Counted from the first letter of the stretch, positions 17,151 through 26,476 are shown. The stretch is 64,000 bases of DNA from Dyadobacter sp. CY343 (GCF_021390335.1 NZ_JAJUXK010000003.1:62001-126000); one strand, 5' to 3'. Made by a program: numbers and translations. Notes: generated by a model from the letters alone, not told the origin.

Positions 17151-17680
17151 GAGATCGGTAAAAATAGCTCAGACACCTCGTTCCAGTTTGAAACGCGTTT
17201 GTATGCAGTTTCCTTCAAATTATGCGGCGCAGAAAATAGTATACCCTGGCCTTTGAATGCAGTCAGGTTTCTGACGTGGTCGTCGATGAGATAGTCAGAC
17301 TGAATAATGCTCTTATATCCGCAGAACACAATATTTGTCCACGGGATGAAAGAAAAGTGCTTTTTAAGCCAGTCAAATTTATCCCTGAAAGAATTCGGAA
17401 ATTCCATACAGGCAGTGGCGACGAAAAGCTCGTAAAACTTAGACAATTGGTATACAGTTTCTCCCGCGCCTTCCTTCACTTTGATATCAGCGAAAAATCC
17501 CGGCGAGTCCATAATGCGGTGCAGCTTGGTGAGTTGCTTCGGATGAAGTACTTCCCGTAATGCCTTGGGCATCAAATCTTTTTCGGTGAAATTGGTATCA
17601 AAATCGTTGAGCACCACATTCACCAGCTTCTCGTGGGTATTGGCCAGCACATCGTCCATATCCAGTGTAAGACGCAGCAT
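17147..17680 (-). CDS. 5'(3')-deoxyribonucleotidase-like HAD phosphatase
   Basis: 177 residues of the NT5C family in the HAD superfamily, which dephosphorylates (deoxy)pyrimidine nucleoside monophosphates. Motif I is LTLDMDDVLANTHEKL, with nucleophile D7 and acid D9. The later motifs are VATACMEFPNSFRDKFDWLKKHF and KSIIQSDYLIDDHVRNLTAF, where DYLIDDH gives the metal-binding acidic pair. It is cytoplasmic. The start codon shares a base with the E2 stop (TAATG), and the response regulator overlaps its end, so translation is probably coupled along the operon. The exact substrate is inferred from family only. Confidence 0.88.
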   Translation of the reverse strand: MLRLTLDMDDVLANTHEKLVNVVLNDFDTNFTEKDLMPKALREVLHPKQLTKLHRIMDSPGFFADIKVKEGAGETVYQLSKFYELFVATACMEFPNSFRDKFDWLKKHFSFIPWTNIVFCGYKSIIQSDYLIDDHVRNLTAFKGQGILFSAPHNLKETAYKRVSNWNEVSELFLPIS

Positions 17681-18972
17681 TATATCAGGATTCGGTGTGT
17701 GTCAAAATTTTCAAGATAGTCGTTAACGCGTTTCAGGAACAACCCGCCCAAAGAACCGTCGACTACTCGGTGATCGTAGGAATGAGATATGAACATTAGG
17801 CTTCGGATTCCCAGTAGATCACCCTGCGGCGTTTCGATCACAGCCGGCTTTTTCTTGATCGCGCCAAATGCCATAATCGCCACCTGAGGCTGGACAATAA
17901 TAGGAGTTCCCATTAAATTGGCGAATGCTCCGATGTTGGAAACAGTATAAGTACCGCCCGCAAGATCGTCAGCTTTGAGCTTGTTCTCGCGTGCTCTTTT
18001 GGCCAGTTCATTTACTTTACGCGCCAGGCCAGGCAAGTCGTATTGATCGGCTCGGTGAATAACCGGCACGATCAGGTTACCGTCCGGCAATGCAACCGCC
18101 ATTCCGATATTGATATCTTTCTTTTTAACGATCTTATCGCCGTCGACAGAAATATTGATCAGCGGATAATCTTTGATCGCCTTTACGACAGCTTCAATGA
18201 GAATAGGCGTGAACGTAATGCTGTCTCCCGACTTTTTCCGGTACTCATTTTTCACATGCTCGCGCCACTGCACCACCGGCGTCATATCCGTTTCTATAAA
18301 GGAAGTTACGTGAGCTGAAATCCGCTTGGAATCCACCATCCGCTGCGCGATCATCTTGCGCATCCTGTCCATTTCGATGATATCGCTGCTGCCGTTCATC
18401 GAGGTGGCGACCGGAGCTGGCTGCGGTTTAGCCTTCCTGTTTTCCAGGAATGCGATAATATCGTTTTTGGTAACGCGGCTTTCCAGCCCCGAACCATGTA
18501 TTTCTGCCAGTTCCGCCGCGCTAATATCTTCTTCTTTCGCAATGCTCAATACCAGTGGAGAGTAAAACTGGCTGTTGCCTGATGCATTGGGGGTATTATC
18601 GCGTTTTTTACTGATTACCTGTTCGAACTCATTTTCAAGTTGCTCGGCGATTGCAACCTCTTCCACTGGCTCACTTTTCGGCTCGGTAGCTGGCTCAGCC
18701 GGCGAAATGCGAGATTCGCCCGGCGTATCGTCGTCTACTTCAATATGCGCCACCGGATTTCCAACCGGCACTACGTCATTTTCCTTGACAAGCCATTTTG
18801 CAATTTTGCCCACATAAGGACAAGGTACTTCGGTATCCACCTTATCCGTAGCAACTTCAAGAATAGAATCATCGATTGCGACGCTGTCACCCTCTTTTTT
18901 GAGCAGGTGCAAAACCGTACATTCCATGATACTCTCGCCCATTGAAGGCATTACCATTTCTAATATTTTCAT
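17680..18972 (-). CDS. 2-oxoacid dehydrogenase E2 (dihydrolipoamide acyltransferase)
   Basis: 430-residue E2 subunit. The N-terminal lipoyl domain has its lipoylation Lys in EVATDKVDTEVP (K44). An Ala/Glu-rich linker follows, then a peripheral-subunit-binding domain (FYSPLVLSIAKEEDISAAELAEIHGSGLESRVTKNDIIAFL), a second linker, and the catalytic CAT domain with SHSYDHRVVDGSLGG. The start is the ATG at 18972 (MKILEMVMPSMGES). An in-frame TTG at 18993 is less likely. The VMPSMGESI start fits branched-chain or 2-oxoglutarate type E2 more than pyruvate E2, but the substrate is not certain. No E1 or E3 gene is adjacent. Confidence 0.92.
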   Translation of the reverse strand: MKILEMVMPSMGESIMECTVLHLLKKEGDSVAIDDSILEVATDKVDTEVPCPYVGKIAKWLVKENDVVPVGNPVAHIEVDDDTPGESRISPAEPATEPKSEPVEEVAIAEQLENEFEQVISKKRDNTPNASGNSQFYSPLVLSIAKEEDISAAELAEIHGSGLESRVTKNDIIAFLENRKAKPQPAPVATSMNGSSDIIEMDRMRKMIAQRMVDSKRISAHVTSFIETDMTPVVQWREHVKNEYRKKSGDSITFTPILIEAVVKAIKDYPLINISVDGDKIVKKKDINIGMAVALPDGNLIVPVIHRADQYDLPGLARKVNELAKRARENKLKADDLAGGTYTVSNIGAFANLMGTPIIVQPQVAIMAFGAIKKKPAVIETPQGDLLGIRSLMFISHSYDHRVVDGSLGGLFLKRVNDYLENFDTHRILI

Positions 18973-19015
18973 ACTGATTATATTAACCGGCAAAAAATGC
19001 CGCCTGCAATGAATC

Positions 19016-20287
19016 TTATCCCTGAACGATCAGATTACTTTTCAGGATCGTTTTCCGCAAAAGGTTGAGGGCATAAGAAGATGTCAATTCAATATTTATC
19101 TTTCTGTCGTTTCTGAGGCTGAGAAGCTGGGTAAAAGTTTCATTCGGCGTCGCGCAGGCGATCCAAACTGTCCCTACCGGTTTATCAGGAGTGCCACCAT
19201 CCGGGCCGGCGATTCCCGTTGTGGCTATTGCAAATGTAGTATTGAGTACTTTTCGTGCACCTTCGGCCATTTCGCGGGCAGTTTGCTCACTTACTGCCCC
19301 AAATTCGAGAAGTGTCTCTTGTTTCACTCCCAACACATTCATTTTAACGGCATTACTATAACTCACCACCGATCCTTCAAAATACTGAGATGAGCCCGAT
19401 ACGCTTGTGATCCTGCTGGCTACATAGCCTCCTGTGCAGCTTTCGGCGGTACCGAGTGTTGCATTGTTTTCTTTCAATAAAGACCCTACCACCGTTTCAA
19501 GTTCGTCGAGATCGTAGCCGAATATGAACTCTTCGATCAGGGGCGTGACTGCGGAAACCTGTGCTTGCAAATCCCTGTCAAGCATTGCCTGATCTGTCCC
19601 CGTTCCGGTAAGGCGCAGCCGAACCTGCCCGAAATGCGGCAGGTAAGCCAGCTTAATATGTTCAGGAAGAGCAGTTTCCCAGTCTGCAATTTTTTCTGCA
19701 AGAAAGGATTCCCCGATACCAATCGTGCGGATTGATTTATGCTGGATGATGGTTGTCGAAAATTTTGCTTTCAGTCTGGGCAGGATTTCGTGTTCCATCA
19801 GATTTTTCATCTCATAAGGAACCCCCGGAAGCGAAACATACACTACATTATCTTTTTCGAACCACATTCCAGGCGCCGTTCCCCAAAGATTTGGTATGTA
19901 GGTACAGTTTTTTGGAAGTGCCGCCTGTTGGATATTTAATTCGGTCATCACGCGGCCGCGCTTTGCAAAGAAGGAAGTTACAAGAGCAAGTGCGTCCTGA
20001 TTGATTTCGAGTTCGGTACCAAAATATTCGCAGAATGTGTGTTTTGTGATATCATCGCGGGTAGGGCCGAGGCCGCCGGTTACAATGATCACGCTGGCCC
20101 GCTGGCTCGCTTCGGTAAATGCACTCAGGATATCCTGCTTATTGTCGCCGACCGATGTTTTGCGCGTCGGGCGAATGCCAATGTCAGTTAATTGAGTGCC
20201 AATCCATTGGGTATTGGTGTCGATAATCTGACCAAAAAGAATTTCGTCGCCGATGGTAATTATTTCAGCCCTGGTAGAAGAAATCAT
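19016..20287 (-). CDS. cinA: CinA-type competence/damage protein, NMN amidohydrolase family
   Basis: 423 residues with two domains. The N-terminal MoaB/COG1058-like domain has AEIITIGDEILFGQIIDTNTQWI and VIIVTGGLGPTRDDITKHTF. The C-terminal CinA domain has LGTAESCTGGYVASRITSVSGSSQYFEGSVVSYSN, IATTGIAGPDGGTPDKPVGTVWIA. In characterised members the C-terminal domain deamidates nicotinamide mononucleotide and the N-terminal one has ADP-ribose pyrophosphatase activity. The length is full. It heads the minus-strand run with E2, nucleotidase and the two-component pair, 43 bases before the E2 gene. Confidence 0.94.
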   Translation of the reverse strand: MISSTRAEIITIGDEILFGQIIDTNTQWIGTQLTDIGIRPTRKTSVGDNKQDILSAFTEASQRASVIIVTGGLGPTRDDITKHTFCEYFGTELEINQDALALVTSFFAKRGRVMTELNIQQAALPKNCTYIPNLWGTAPGMWFEKDNVVYVSLPGVPYEMKNLMEHEILPRLKAKFSTTIIQHKSIRTIGIGESFLAEKIADWETALPEHIKLAYLPHFGQVRLRLTGTGTDQAMLDRDLQAQVSAVTPLIEEFIFGYDLDELETVVGSLLKENNATLGTAESCTGGYVASRITSVSGSSQYFEGSVVSYSNAVKMNVLGVKQETLLEFGAVSEQTAREMAEGARKVLNTTFAIATTGIAGPDGGTPDKPVGTVWIACATPNETFTQLLSLRNDRKINIELTSSYALNLLRKTILKSNLIVQG

Positions 20288-20322
20288 CTTGTTGAAATGG
20301 ATTGTTAAGAACCGTTAATTCC

Positions 20323-20330
20323 CAAAAATA
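20323..20330 (-). promoter_or_regulatory. Candidate -7 element for cinA operon
   Basis: CAAAAATA on plus is TATTTTTG on minus, 36 bases before the cinA start. No TTG was found 19 bases further upstream. Confidence 0.35.
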
Positions 20331-20393
20331 AGTAAAATTAATCGTTATTGAGTACGTTTGAGGCTTAGTACAATGTCAACCAATTCTTTTGTA

Positions 20394-21119
20394 ATGAAAC
20401 ATAAAATTATAGTTATAACGTTGCTTTCGCTGCTTTGCGGCCCCGTTTCGATGGCGCAGTTTAACCTGGGCAAAGCACTTGACAAGCTCAGTGGAAAAGA
20501 CACCGGGCTGGGTGAGAACGAGATCGTGCAGGGTTTGAAACAGGCTTTGAATGTCGGTATAAGTAATGGGTCGGCCGAGGCTTCCAAAGTGGATGGGTTT
20601 TTTAAAAATGAGTTGATCAAAATTGCAGTGCCGCCCGAGGCTCAGAAAGTCGCAGAAACTTTGCGGAGAATGGGGTTGGGCGATCAGGTTGATAAATTTA
20701 CGCTTTCACTTAACCGTGCCGCCGAAGATGCCGCAAAGAAATCAAAGCCGATTTTTGTGAAAGCAATTACTTCCATGACAGTACCCGATGCACTTGGGAT
20801 TTTGAAAGGTCAGGATGATGCTGCGACTCAATACCTTAGAAAAAGTACGAATGATGAGTTGTTCAAAACCTTCTTTCCGGTTGTAGATAGTACATTGAAT
20901 CTGAATAAAGCGACTGAATATTACACCGATATCGTCAATACCTACAACCAAATACCTTTGGTTAAAAAAGTAAACCCGAATTTGAAGGAATATGCAACCC
21001 AAAAAACGATCGACGGGCTGTACGTACTGATAGCGCAGGAGGAAAAGAAAATTCGTGAAGACCCGGGAGCGCGCGTGACGGACCTGTTGAAAAAGGTTTT
21101 CAGTAAATCGGGAAAATAG
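20394..21119 (+). CDS. Secreted DUF4197 protein
   Basis: About 241 residues with a signal peptide (MKHKIIVITLLSLLCGPVSMAQ) when started at 20394. ATG at 20373 and TTG at 20358 are in-frame alternatives that add 7 and 12 residues. The mature part matches DUF4197: GENEIVQGLKQALNVGISNGSAEASKVDGFFKN, VDKFTLSLNRAAEDAAKKSKPIF and a helical C-terminus with YATQKTIDGLYVLIAQEEKKIREDP. The family is periplasmic or lipid-anchored and of unknown function. No lipobox Cys is seen here. It stands alone, divergent from cinA. Confidence 0.87.
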   Translation: MKHKIIVITLLSLLCGPVSMAQFNLGKALDKLSGKDTGLGENEIVQGLKQALNVGISNGSAEASKVDGFFKNELIKIAVPPEAQKVAETLRRMGLGDQVDKFTLSLNRAAEDAAKKSKPIFVKAITSMTVPDALGILKGQDDAATQYLRKSTNDELFKTFFPVVDSTLNLNKATEYYTDIVNTYNQIPLVKKVNPNLKEYATQKTIDGLYVLIAQEEKKIREDPGARVTDLLKKVFSKSGK

Positions 21120-21150
21120 CGTCAACAGGCTTTCGTAAAGGCTTAATGCT

Positions 21151-21158
21151 TACTTTTG
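21151..21158 (+). promoter_or_regulatory. Candidate -7 element for gldC
   Basis: TACTTTTG fits TAnnTTTG and lies 18 bases before the gldC ATG. An upstream TTTCG at 21131-21135 is 15 bases away, an imperfect -33. Confidence 0.4.
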
Positions 21159-21176
21159 CTGAAAATTAACACCGTT

Positions 21177-21518
21177 ATGAAAAAATCAGAAATCCATTTC
21201 ACCGTTGAACTTGACGATAAAAATATACCGGAAAAGATATTCTGGGAGGCTACCGATAATCCGAACGAAGGGATCAACGATACCCGCGCGATCGCAATAG
21301 CAGTTTGGGACCACTACCACAGAGGTACGCTCAAAATCGACCTTTGGACAAAGGATATGGAGGTTTTCGAAATGAAAAGATTCTATATTGAATTAATGAG
21401 CGGGATCGCAGATACCATGCTGACAGCAACCAGCGACCGCGTTATGGCTGAGGCTATTGAAGGCTTGTGCGAAACGCTTAGCAGAAATCTGGACGAGGAA
21501 ATGAAGGCTGCGAAATAG
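21177..21518 (+). CDS. gldC: Gliding motility protein GldC
   Basis: 113 residues, soluble, matching GldC: MKKSEIHFTVELDDKNIPEKIFWEATD, TRAIAIAVWDHYHRGTLKIDLWTKDMEVFEMKRFYIE and a helical end with LCETLSRNLDEEM. GldC is linked with gliding in Flavobacteria but is also kept in many non-gliding Bacteroidota, so its presence alone does not prove motility. The ATG at 21177 is used since the frame's earlier TTG at 21156 adds residues not expected in the family. Its stop abuts the stop of the convergent MmcQ/YjbR gene with no spacer. Confidence 0.9.
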   Translation: MKKSEIHFTVELDDKNIPEKIFWEATDNPNEGINDTRAIAIAVWDHYHRGTLKIDLWTKDMEVFEMKRFYIELMSGIADTMLTATSDRVMAEAIEGLCETLSRNLDEEMKAAK

Positions 21519-21872
21519 TTAGCTTTTCAGTGCTTCCCGATCTTTCTTAGGCAAACTCGCCACTACGAGATCGTACGAATCTTTTACCCAAGCAAACAAA
21601 GTTTCACTTGGAATACTGCCAGTAACATTCACAGTATTCCAGTGTTTCTTATTCATATGCCAACCAGGGACTACGTCCGGATATTCTTCTCTCAACTCTA
21701 CTGCTTTTTCAGGATTACACTTTGCATTAAAGCCAAAAGTCGGTGAGTCCAGCGAGGTTAGCAGAAATACCTTTCCCTTTATTTTAAATACCAGTGTATC
21801 AGGTCCGAAGGGTAATTCTTCGGTCACTTCCGGTAATTGTAAGCAGTAGTCACGGAGCGTTTCTAAATTCAT
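21519..21872 (-). CDS. MmcQ/YjbR family protein
   Basis: 117 residues of the MmcQ/YjbR (CyaY-like, 'double-wing' DNA-binding) family. Family traits seen are LRDYCLQLPEVTEELPFGPDTLVFKIKGKVFLLTSLD, NAKCNPEKAVELREEYPDVVPGWHMNKKHWNTV and SETLFAWVKDSYDLVVASLPKKDREAL. DNA binding is proposed from the fold only. The start overlaps the stop of the upstream small membrane-protein gene by four bases (ATGA), implying coupling. Confidence 0.9.
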   Translation of the reverse strand: MNLETLRDYCLQLPEVTEELPFGPDTLVFKIKGKVFLLTSLDSPTFGFNAKCNPEKAVELREEYPDVVPGWHMNKKHWNTVNVTGSIPSETLFAWVKDSYDLVVASLPKKDREALKS

Positions 21873-22048
21873 CTTGTAAGTGCTCTGATAATCATTACAA
21901 TTACGCAGATAAGGAACATTACAATTGAAATGCGATTGATCCCGTGCATCATGCGCAGGTTAAATGAGTCTGGCGAGTTGGGATCTTTTTTCTTGAAGAC
22001 ACGTACGAAATAGTAAAATACGTCACCCAGCTGAAAGTACTTTTTCAT
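21869..22048 (-). CDS. Small single-pass membrane protein (DUF6728-like)
   Basis: 59 residues when started at the ATG at 22048 (MKKYFQLGDVFYYFVRVFKKKDPNSPDSFNLRMMHGINR). The frame runs further upstream to 22135 into the ispG end, but those residues look unlike protein for this family. One C-terminal transmembrane helix (ISIVMFLICVIVMIIRAL). The pattern of a short basic, aromatic N-terminus with KKDP and NLRxMHxINRIS followed by one helix resembles DUF6728 of Bacteroidota, a name given from memory. Function unknown. It sits 25 bases after ispG and overlaps MmcQ/YjbR. Confidence 0.75.
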   Translation of the reverse strand: MKKYFQLGDVFYYFVRVFKKKDPNSPDSFNLRMMHGINRISIVMFLICVIVMIIRALTR

Positions 22049-22073
22049 AATTTTTTCTGATTGTTGCTTTTTA

Positions 22074-24080
22074 TTAAACCAAAACTTCACGCTCGCTGGG
22101 TTCGATCCAGCGGCCATCCTCCCGAATAAGCTCAATCAGTTCCTCCACCGCTTTCGCAGCTGTAACCGATCTTTTAATCACTTCTTGGCCTCGGTAAAGG
22201 GCAATTTTGTCCTTTCCCATTCCCACATAACCATAATCTGCGTCGGCCATTTCGCCTGGTCCATTCACAATGCAGCCCATAATACCGATTTTTACGCCTT
22301 TTAAATGCTCAGTATGCTTGCGGATCATCGCGGTTGTTTCCTGTAAATCAAAAAGTGTTCTCCCGCACGAAGGACAAGAAATATATTCTGTTTTCGACAT
22401 CCTTGTCCGAGCCGCCTGCAAAATACCGAATGCGATATTATTGTAGGCAGCTGCTGCCACGAGCTTATCATCGTGCAGTGTTTCCGCCGGAAAACGAGGG
22501 GATACCATCGCGCCGTCACCGAATCCGTCGACGAGCAGGCCGCCGATATCGGTAGCTGAATATAAGGTAAGCTTGTCACCCAGATCGGTTTCATAGCCGC
22601 GCTGGATAATCACCGGCGCCTTAATTTTCAGTGTAACGAGTTTGTAAAAGAACCGCCGCAATTCTGGCATTGCATGCTTATTTTCACTCAAAATCACCAG
22701 TACAGCATTACTGCGCTCGCGAATGCCTTCGAGGAAGTTCTGGTCAAGAGAATGAATATTACCTACTATAAAATTGAGCTGTTCTGAAATCAATCCGTCT
22801 GCATTGGCGGTCCATTCTGTTGCTTCAAATAGCGGGAACTTGTTGTTTTTTTCCGGATGTAGCGCCCATTGTTCGTAATCCAGGATCTCTTTTAGTCCAT
22901 TCGGTAACATGAACGGAACGGGGTTTTTGCCGGTGTATATGTAATCTGCGCCGAGATCGTTCATCGCCCACTTGTCGGGAACTGGCAGGAAAAAGTGGCC
23001 AATGCTTTTCAGATCGGCCAGGTTCTGAACCGGAATAGCCGAATAGTCGGCGATCACGCGGGGTACGTTCAAATGCCCGATATTATTTACTTCTCTTGTT
23101 TCTCTTCTGATGTATTGAAATGGGTTGATCGGGCAGGTTTCTACGGGCTCGATCGGCTGGTGCGGCACGCGGTTTGTGTATCTTTCTATCAATGCACGCG
23201 CCACAGGTGCTTCTTTTTCAGGCGCTTCGGTTAGCGATACTCTAACAGTATCTCCCAGTCCGTCTTCCAGCAAAGTGCCAATACCAACCGCCGACTTAAT
23301 GCGGCCGTCTTCCGCTTCGCCAGCTTCGGTCACGCCCAAATGCAACGGATAAGGTTTCAAACCTTCCTGATCGAGGCGCTGCACCAGCAGGCGATATGCT
23401 TCCACCATGACCTGGGTATTGCTGGATTTCATCGACAATGCAATATTGAAATAGCCTAGCTCTTCGCAGATCCGCAAAAATTCCAGCGCGGATTCGACCA
23501 TTCCAAGCGGCGTATCTCCATATCGGCTCAAAATCCTGTCGGACAAAGAACCATGATTGGTGCCAATTCGCATCGCAGTGCCATATTCCTTGCAAATTTT
23601 CACCAGCGGAATAAATTTTTCCCTGATCCTTTCCAGCTCCGCTGCATAGGAAGCGTCTGTGTAATCTATAATTTCAAAACGTTTTTTATCGGCGTAGTTA
23701 CCCGGGTTGATCCGTACCTTTTCCACGATCCTGGCAGCTAGTTCGGCCGCATTTGGCGTAAAGTGAATATCAGCGATCAGCGGGACGTGAATGCCCATTT
23801 TATGTAAACCGTTCCTGATATTTTCCAGATTCTGCGCTTCCTTCACGCTTGGCGCGGTGATCCTCACGTATTCGCAGCCTGAATCAACCATTCTAACTAC
23901 TTCATCAATAGAGCCTTGCGTGTCCATTGTGTCCACGGTTGTCATCGACTGCACGCGAATAGGGTAGTCGGAGCCCATTGGCAGGTCTCCGATGTGAATG
24001 GTGATTGTTTTTCTGCGTTCGTAGGCTGTCAGTGATGGACAGTAGAGATTGGTTTTCGTTTCAGAAGGTGTGATGATCAT
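22074..24080 (-). CDS. ispG: 4-hydroxy-3-methylbut-2-enyl diphosphate synthase
   Basis: Iron-sulfur enzyme of the non-mevalonate isoprenoid (MEP) pathway that converts MEcPP to HMBPP. 668 residues, much longer than the roughly 370-residue E. coli form, because a large extra domain sits between the TIM barrel and the iron-sulfur domain, as in plants and most Bacteroidota. The N-terminal barrel shows PIRVQSMTTVDTMDT, DIHFTPNAAELAA and EKVRINPGNYAD. The C-terminal cluster ligands are in SCPSCGRTLFDLQ and GIMGCIVNGPGEMADADYGYVG. The start is ATG 24080. A TTG at 24110 is in frame but less likely. Confidence 0.95.
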   Translation of the reverse strand: MIITPSETKTNLYCPSLTAYERRKTITIHIGDLPMGSDYPIRVQSMTTVDTMDTQGSIDEVVRMVDSGCEYVRITAPSVKEAQNLENIRNGLHKMGIHVPLIADIHFTPNAAELAARIVEKVRINPGNYADKKRFEIIDYTDASYAAELERIREKFIPLVKICKEYGTAMRIGTNHGSLSDRILSRYGDTPLGMVESALEFLRICEELGYFNIALSMKSSNTQVMVEAYRLLVQRLDQEGLKPYPLHLGVTEAGEAEDGRIKSAVGIGTLLEDGLGDTVRVSLTEAPEKEAPVARALIERYTNRVPHQPIEPVETCPINPFQYIRRETREVNNIGHLNVPRVIADYSAIPVQNLADLKSIGHFFLPVPDKWAMNDLGADYIYTGKNPVPFMLPNGLKEILDYEQWALHPEKNNKFPLFEATEWTANADGLISEQLNFIVGNIHSLDQNFLEGIRERSNAVLVILSENKHAMPELRRFFYKLVTLKIKAPVIIQRGYETDLGDKLTLYSATDIGGLLVDGFGDGAMVSPRFPAETLHDDKLVAAAAYNNIAFGILQAARTRMSKTEYISCPSCGRTLFDLQETTAMIRKHTEHLKGVKIGIMGCIVNGPGEMADADYGYVGMGKDKIALYRGQEVIKRSVTAAKAVEELIELIREDGRWIEPSEREVLV

Positions 24081-24154
24081 GGGATTTTTAATGAGATCCA
24101 GCGGCCACAAAGGTCTGAAAAGAATAACAGAAACGGAATTACAATCGTGCGTTT

Positions 24155-25246
24155 TTACACATTTGCATCTTCGATCACGGTACCGGAATCTACGGTTATA
24201 ATGTAGCTCTTACCTCCTTGTTGCTCAATTGCTTCCGCAACTTCTTCTGCTTTTTGAGGCGCATATACAAACATACAGCCGCCTCCGCCAGAGCCGTTTA
24301 TTTTTCCTCCCAATGCGCCAGCCTGTAAAGCTGCGTCCATCATGCGTTCGATTTTGGGCGTGGAAGTGCGCTTGTAATCGCGCAGATTTTTGTAATGCTT
24401 ATATAGAAGGTCGCCGAAGGTCATGTCAAATGCAGGGTCAGCTGCTTCATCCGGACTCTGGCTGAGGAGTTTTTTACCTTGCAGCAGAATATCTCTGTCT
24501 TCAATATTTGCTTTCAACAGCCCCAATTCGTCTTCCGAAAGAATATTTCGATAGTCCTTCAAATCCTCAGACGGAGCATTGAATATCGAAAAATGCGGAT
24601 TAGATAAAGTTATTTTTCTGATCACCTCCTCCATTCCAAACCTGCATCTGGCCAGGATCCCGAGTGTATCTTTTGGTTCAAGTGAATCGCCCAGGACAAA
24701 TGTGCCGAGCTTTGGGGTCAGCGTTTCAACCTTAATCTCCGGCGTAGATTCCAGATAAATCACGTTTCCGATCGCCGTAGAGTAATGATCCATCATACCT
24801 CCGGGTTCACCGAATTCGAGCACTTCGGCTGCATTCGCAATTTCACCCAGTTCTTTTTGTGAAAAATTGACCGGGTTGTCACTCATTTTATCCAGAAAAT
24901 GAGCCCAGGAAACGATTAGTGCAGAAGAGCTGGAAGTTCCTGAGTTGATCGGGATGTTGCCGGAAATGTTGCATTCAAATCCTTTCGAAAACCTTAAACC
25001 TTTACGCTTCAATACATTAATCGTACTGCGGAAATAGTCCCGCTGCATCACGTACGGGAATGTAGTCAGGAGCGAAAATTCCTGCCTCAAACCTAAATCA
25101 GGTAAATTGAGAATGACCTTGTCGTCGTTCCTGTAAGTGCCTTCAATGCCTATTCTGCGCGAAATCGCCGCTGCTATAACTGGCAGTCCAAGATAATCCT
25201 GATGTTCACCAAAAAGACAAATGCGGCCGGGAGTGGATATCCTCAT
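24155..25246 (-). CDS. GHMP-family sugar kinase
   Basis: 363-residue ATP-dependent small-molecule kinase. Motif 1 (GRICLFGEHQDYLGLPVIAAAI) resembles galactokinase. Motif 2, the phosphate-binding loop, is GNIPINSGTSSSSALIVSW. Motif 3 is GGKINGSGGGGCMFVYAP. The start used is the ATG at 25246, with a TTG codon just before it in frame. It begins three bases after the stop of a sugar MFS transporter gene, so the two form an operon and the kinase probably phosphorylates the sugar the transporter brings in. Candidates are galactose, glucuronate/galacturonate or a heptose. The sequence alone does not settle this. Confidence 0.87.
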   Translation of the reverse strand: MRISTPGRICLFGEHQDYLGLPVIAAAISRRIGIEGTYRNDDKVILNLPDLGLRQEFSLLTTFPYVMQRDYFRSTINVLKRKGLRFSKGFECNISGNIPINSGTSSSSALIVSWAHFLDKMSDNPVNFSQKELGEIANAAEVLEFGEPGGMMDHYSTAIGNVIYLESTPEIKVETLTPKLGTFVLGDSLEPKDTLGILARCRFGMEEVIRKITLSNPHFSIFNAPSEDLKDYRNILSEDELGLLKANIEDRDILLQGKKLLSQSPDEAADPAFDMTFGDLLYKHYKNLRDYKRTSTPKIERMMDAALQAGALGGKINGSGGGGCMFVYAPQKAEEVAEAIEQQGGKSYIITVDSGTVIEDANV

Positions 25247-25249
25247 CAA

Positions 25250-26476
25250 TTACCAGCTTTTCTTTTTGTGACCAAACAGGCCGAAATAAAGGATAAACAG
25301 ATAAAGCGGAAGCATGATCCAGTAAGCCTGCTGCGTGCTGCCGATAGAGTCAGCAATGCCGCCGTAAACCAGCGGAAGAATAGCCCCGCCGGAAATACCC
25401 ATTACCAATAGGGCAGAAGCAGTTTTTGTAAATTTGCCCAACCCACTGAGCGACAAAGGCCACAGTGCAGGCCAGATCACCGCATTTGCAAAACCCAGTA
25501 CGGCAATACAAAGTACTGAAGTGAAACCGGTTGAGTTCACCGCAACCAGCGTCACGATCACACCGAGTATCGCACAAAATTTAAGATAAGCCTGCTGCGA
25601 AACGTATTTCGGGATCAGTACCACGCCCAGAATATATCCGAACATCATACCATATAATGTATAGGTGCCAAAAAGTCGGGCTTCTTCTTCGGCAAAACCA
25701 AGGTCAATACCATAGCTGATGATCGTATCACCCGCAATTACTTCCACACCCACATAACAGAACAAGGCAATTACGCCCATTACCAGGTTTGGAAATTGAA
25801 GTACACTCGTCTTATTTACGACCACTTGGGACGAAGTAATATCTGCCGGCTCCTCTTCCTCTTCACTTACTTCCACTAAGCCTTTCGACATCCGGATCAT
25901 AATTGCAGTTATAACCAAAACTACCGTGAGCACAATGTACGGAGTCACTACCTTGTCCAGTTCGTCTTTTGGATCAACAGACGAGGCGCCTGCGAGCAGC
26001 AACTGACCGAATATCAGCTGACTGATCACACCAGCCGTTTTGTTGGCAATACCCATGATACTGATACGCTGGGCTGCACTATTGCGCGGACCAAGGATTG
26101 TAACATACGGATTGGAAGCAGTTTGCAGCACAGTTAAACCGATACCGATTGTAAAAAGACCTACCAGAAAAAGTCCGTAAGACGCCATCGAGGCAGCCGG
26201 AATGAATATCAAAGTACCCGCTGCCATCACAAGGAGAGCCAGCGACATACCGTTTTTAAATCCCGTCTTTTTGAGAACGATCGAGGACGGGATCGCCATT
26301 AATGTATAGGAAATAAAGAATGCGAAAGTGACCAGATAGGAACTGGTGTTATCAAGAGAAAATGCCTTTTTGAAGAAACTGATCAGTGTTCCATTTACCC
26401 AGGTCACAAAACCCATGATGAAGAAAATGACGCCAATGATTAAGAGGGGAACCAGGTAGCTATTTTTTTTGCTCAT
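25250..26476 (-). CDS. Sugar:proton MFS transporter (FucP/GluP-like)
   Basis: 408 residues with about 12 transmembrane helices, of the FHS/sugar-MFS group that includes FucP and the glucose/galactose carrier GluP. Typical parts are FFIMGFVTWVNGTLISFFKKAFSL at helix 1, the GxLxDxx-like loop (IPSSIVLKKTGFKNGM), and TVLQTASNPYVTILGP in helix 4, a hallmark of the group. A central acidic loop has VSEEEEEPADI. It stands upstream of a GHMP kinase in a two-gene operon. The substrate is a hexose or related sugar by family. Which one is not shown. Confidence 0.9.
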   Translation of the reverse strand: MSKKNSYLVPLLIIGVIFFIMGFVTWVNGTLISFFKKAFSLDNTSSYLVTFAFFISYTLMAIPSSIVLKKTGFKNGMSLALLVMAAGTLIFIPAASMASYGLFLVGLFTIGIGLTVLQTASNPYVTILGPRNSAAQRISIMGIANKTAGVISQLIFGQLLLAGASSVDPKDELDKVVTPYIVLTVVLVITAIMIRMSKGLVEVSEEEEEPADITSSQVVVNKTSVLQFPNLVMGVIALFCYVGVEVIAGDTIISYGIDLGFAEEEARLFGTYTLYGMMFGYILGVVLIPKYVSQQAYLKFCAILGVIVTLVAVNSTGFTSVLCIAVLGFANAVIWPALWPLSLSGLGKFTKTASALLVMGISGGAILPLVYGGIADSIGSTQQAYWIMLPLYLFILYFGLFGHKKKSW

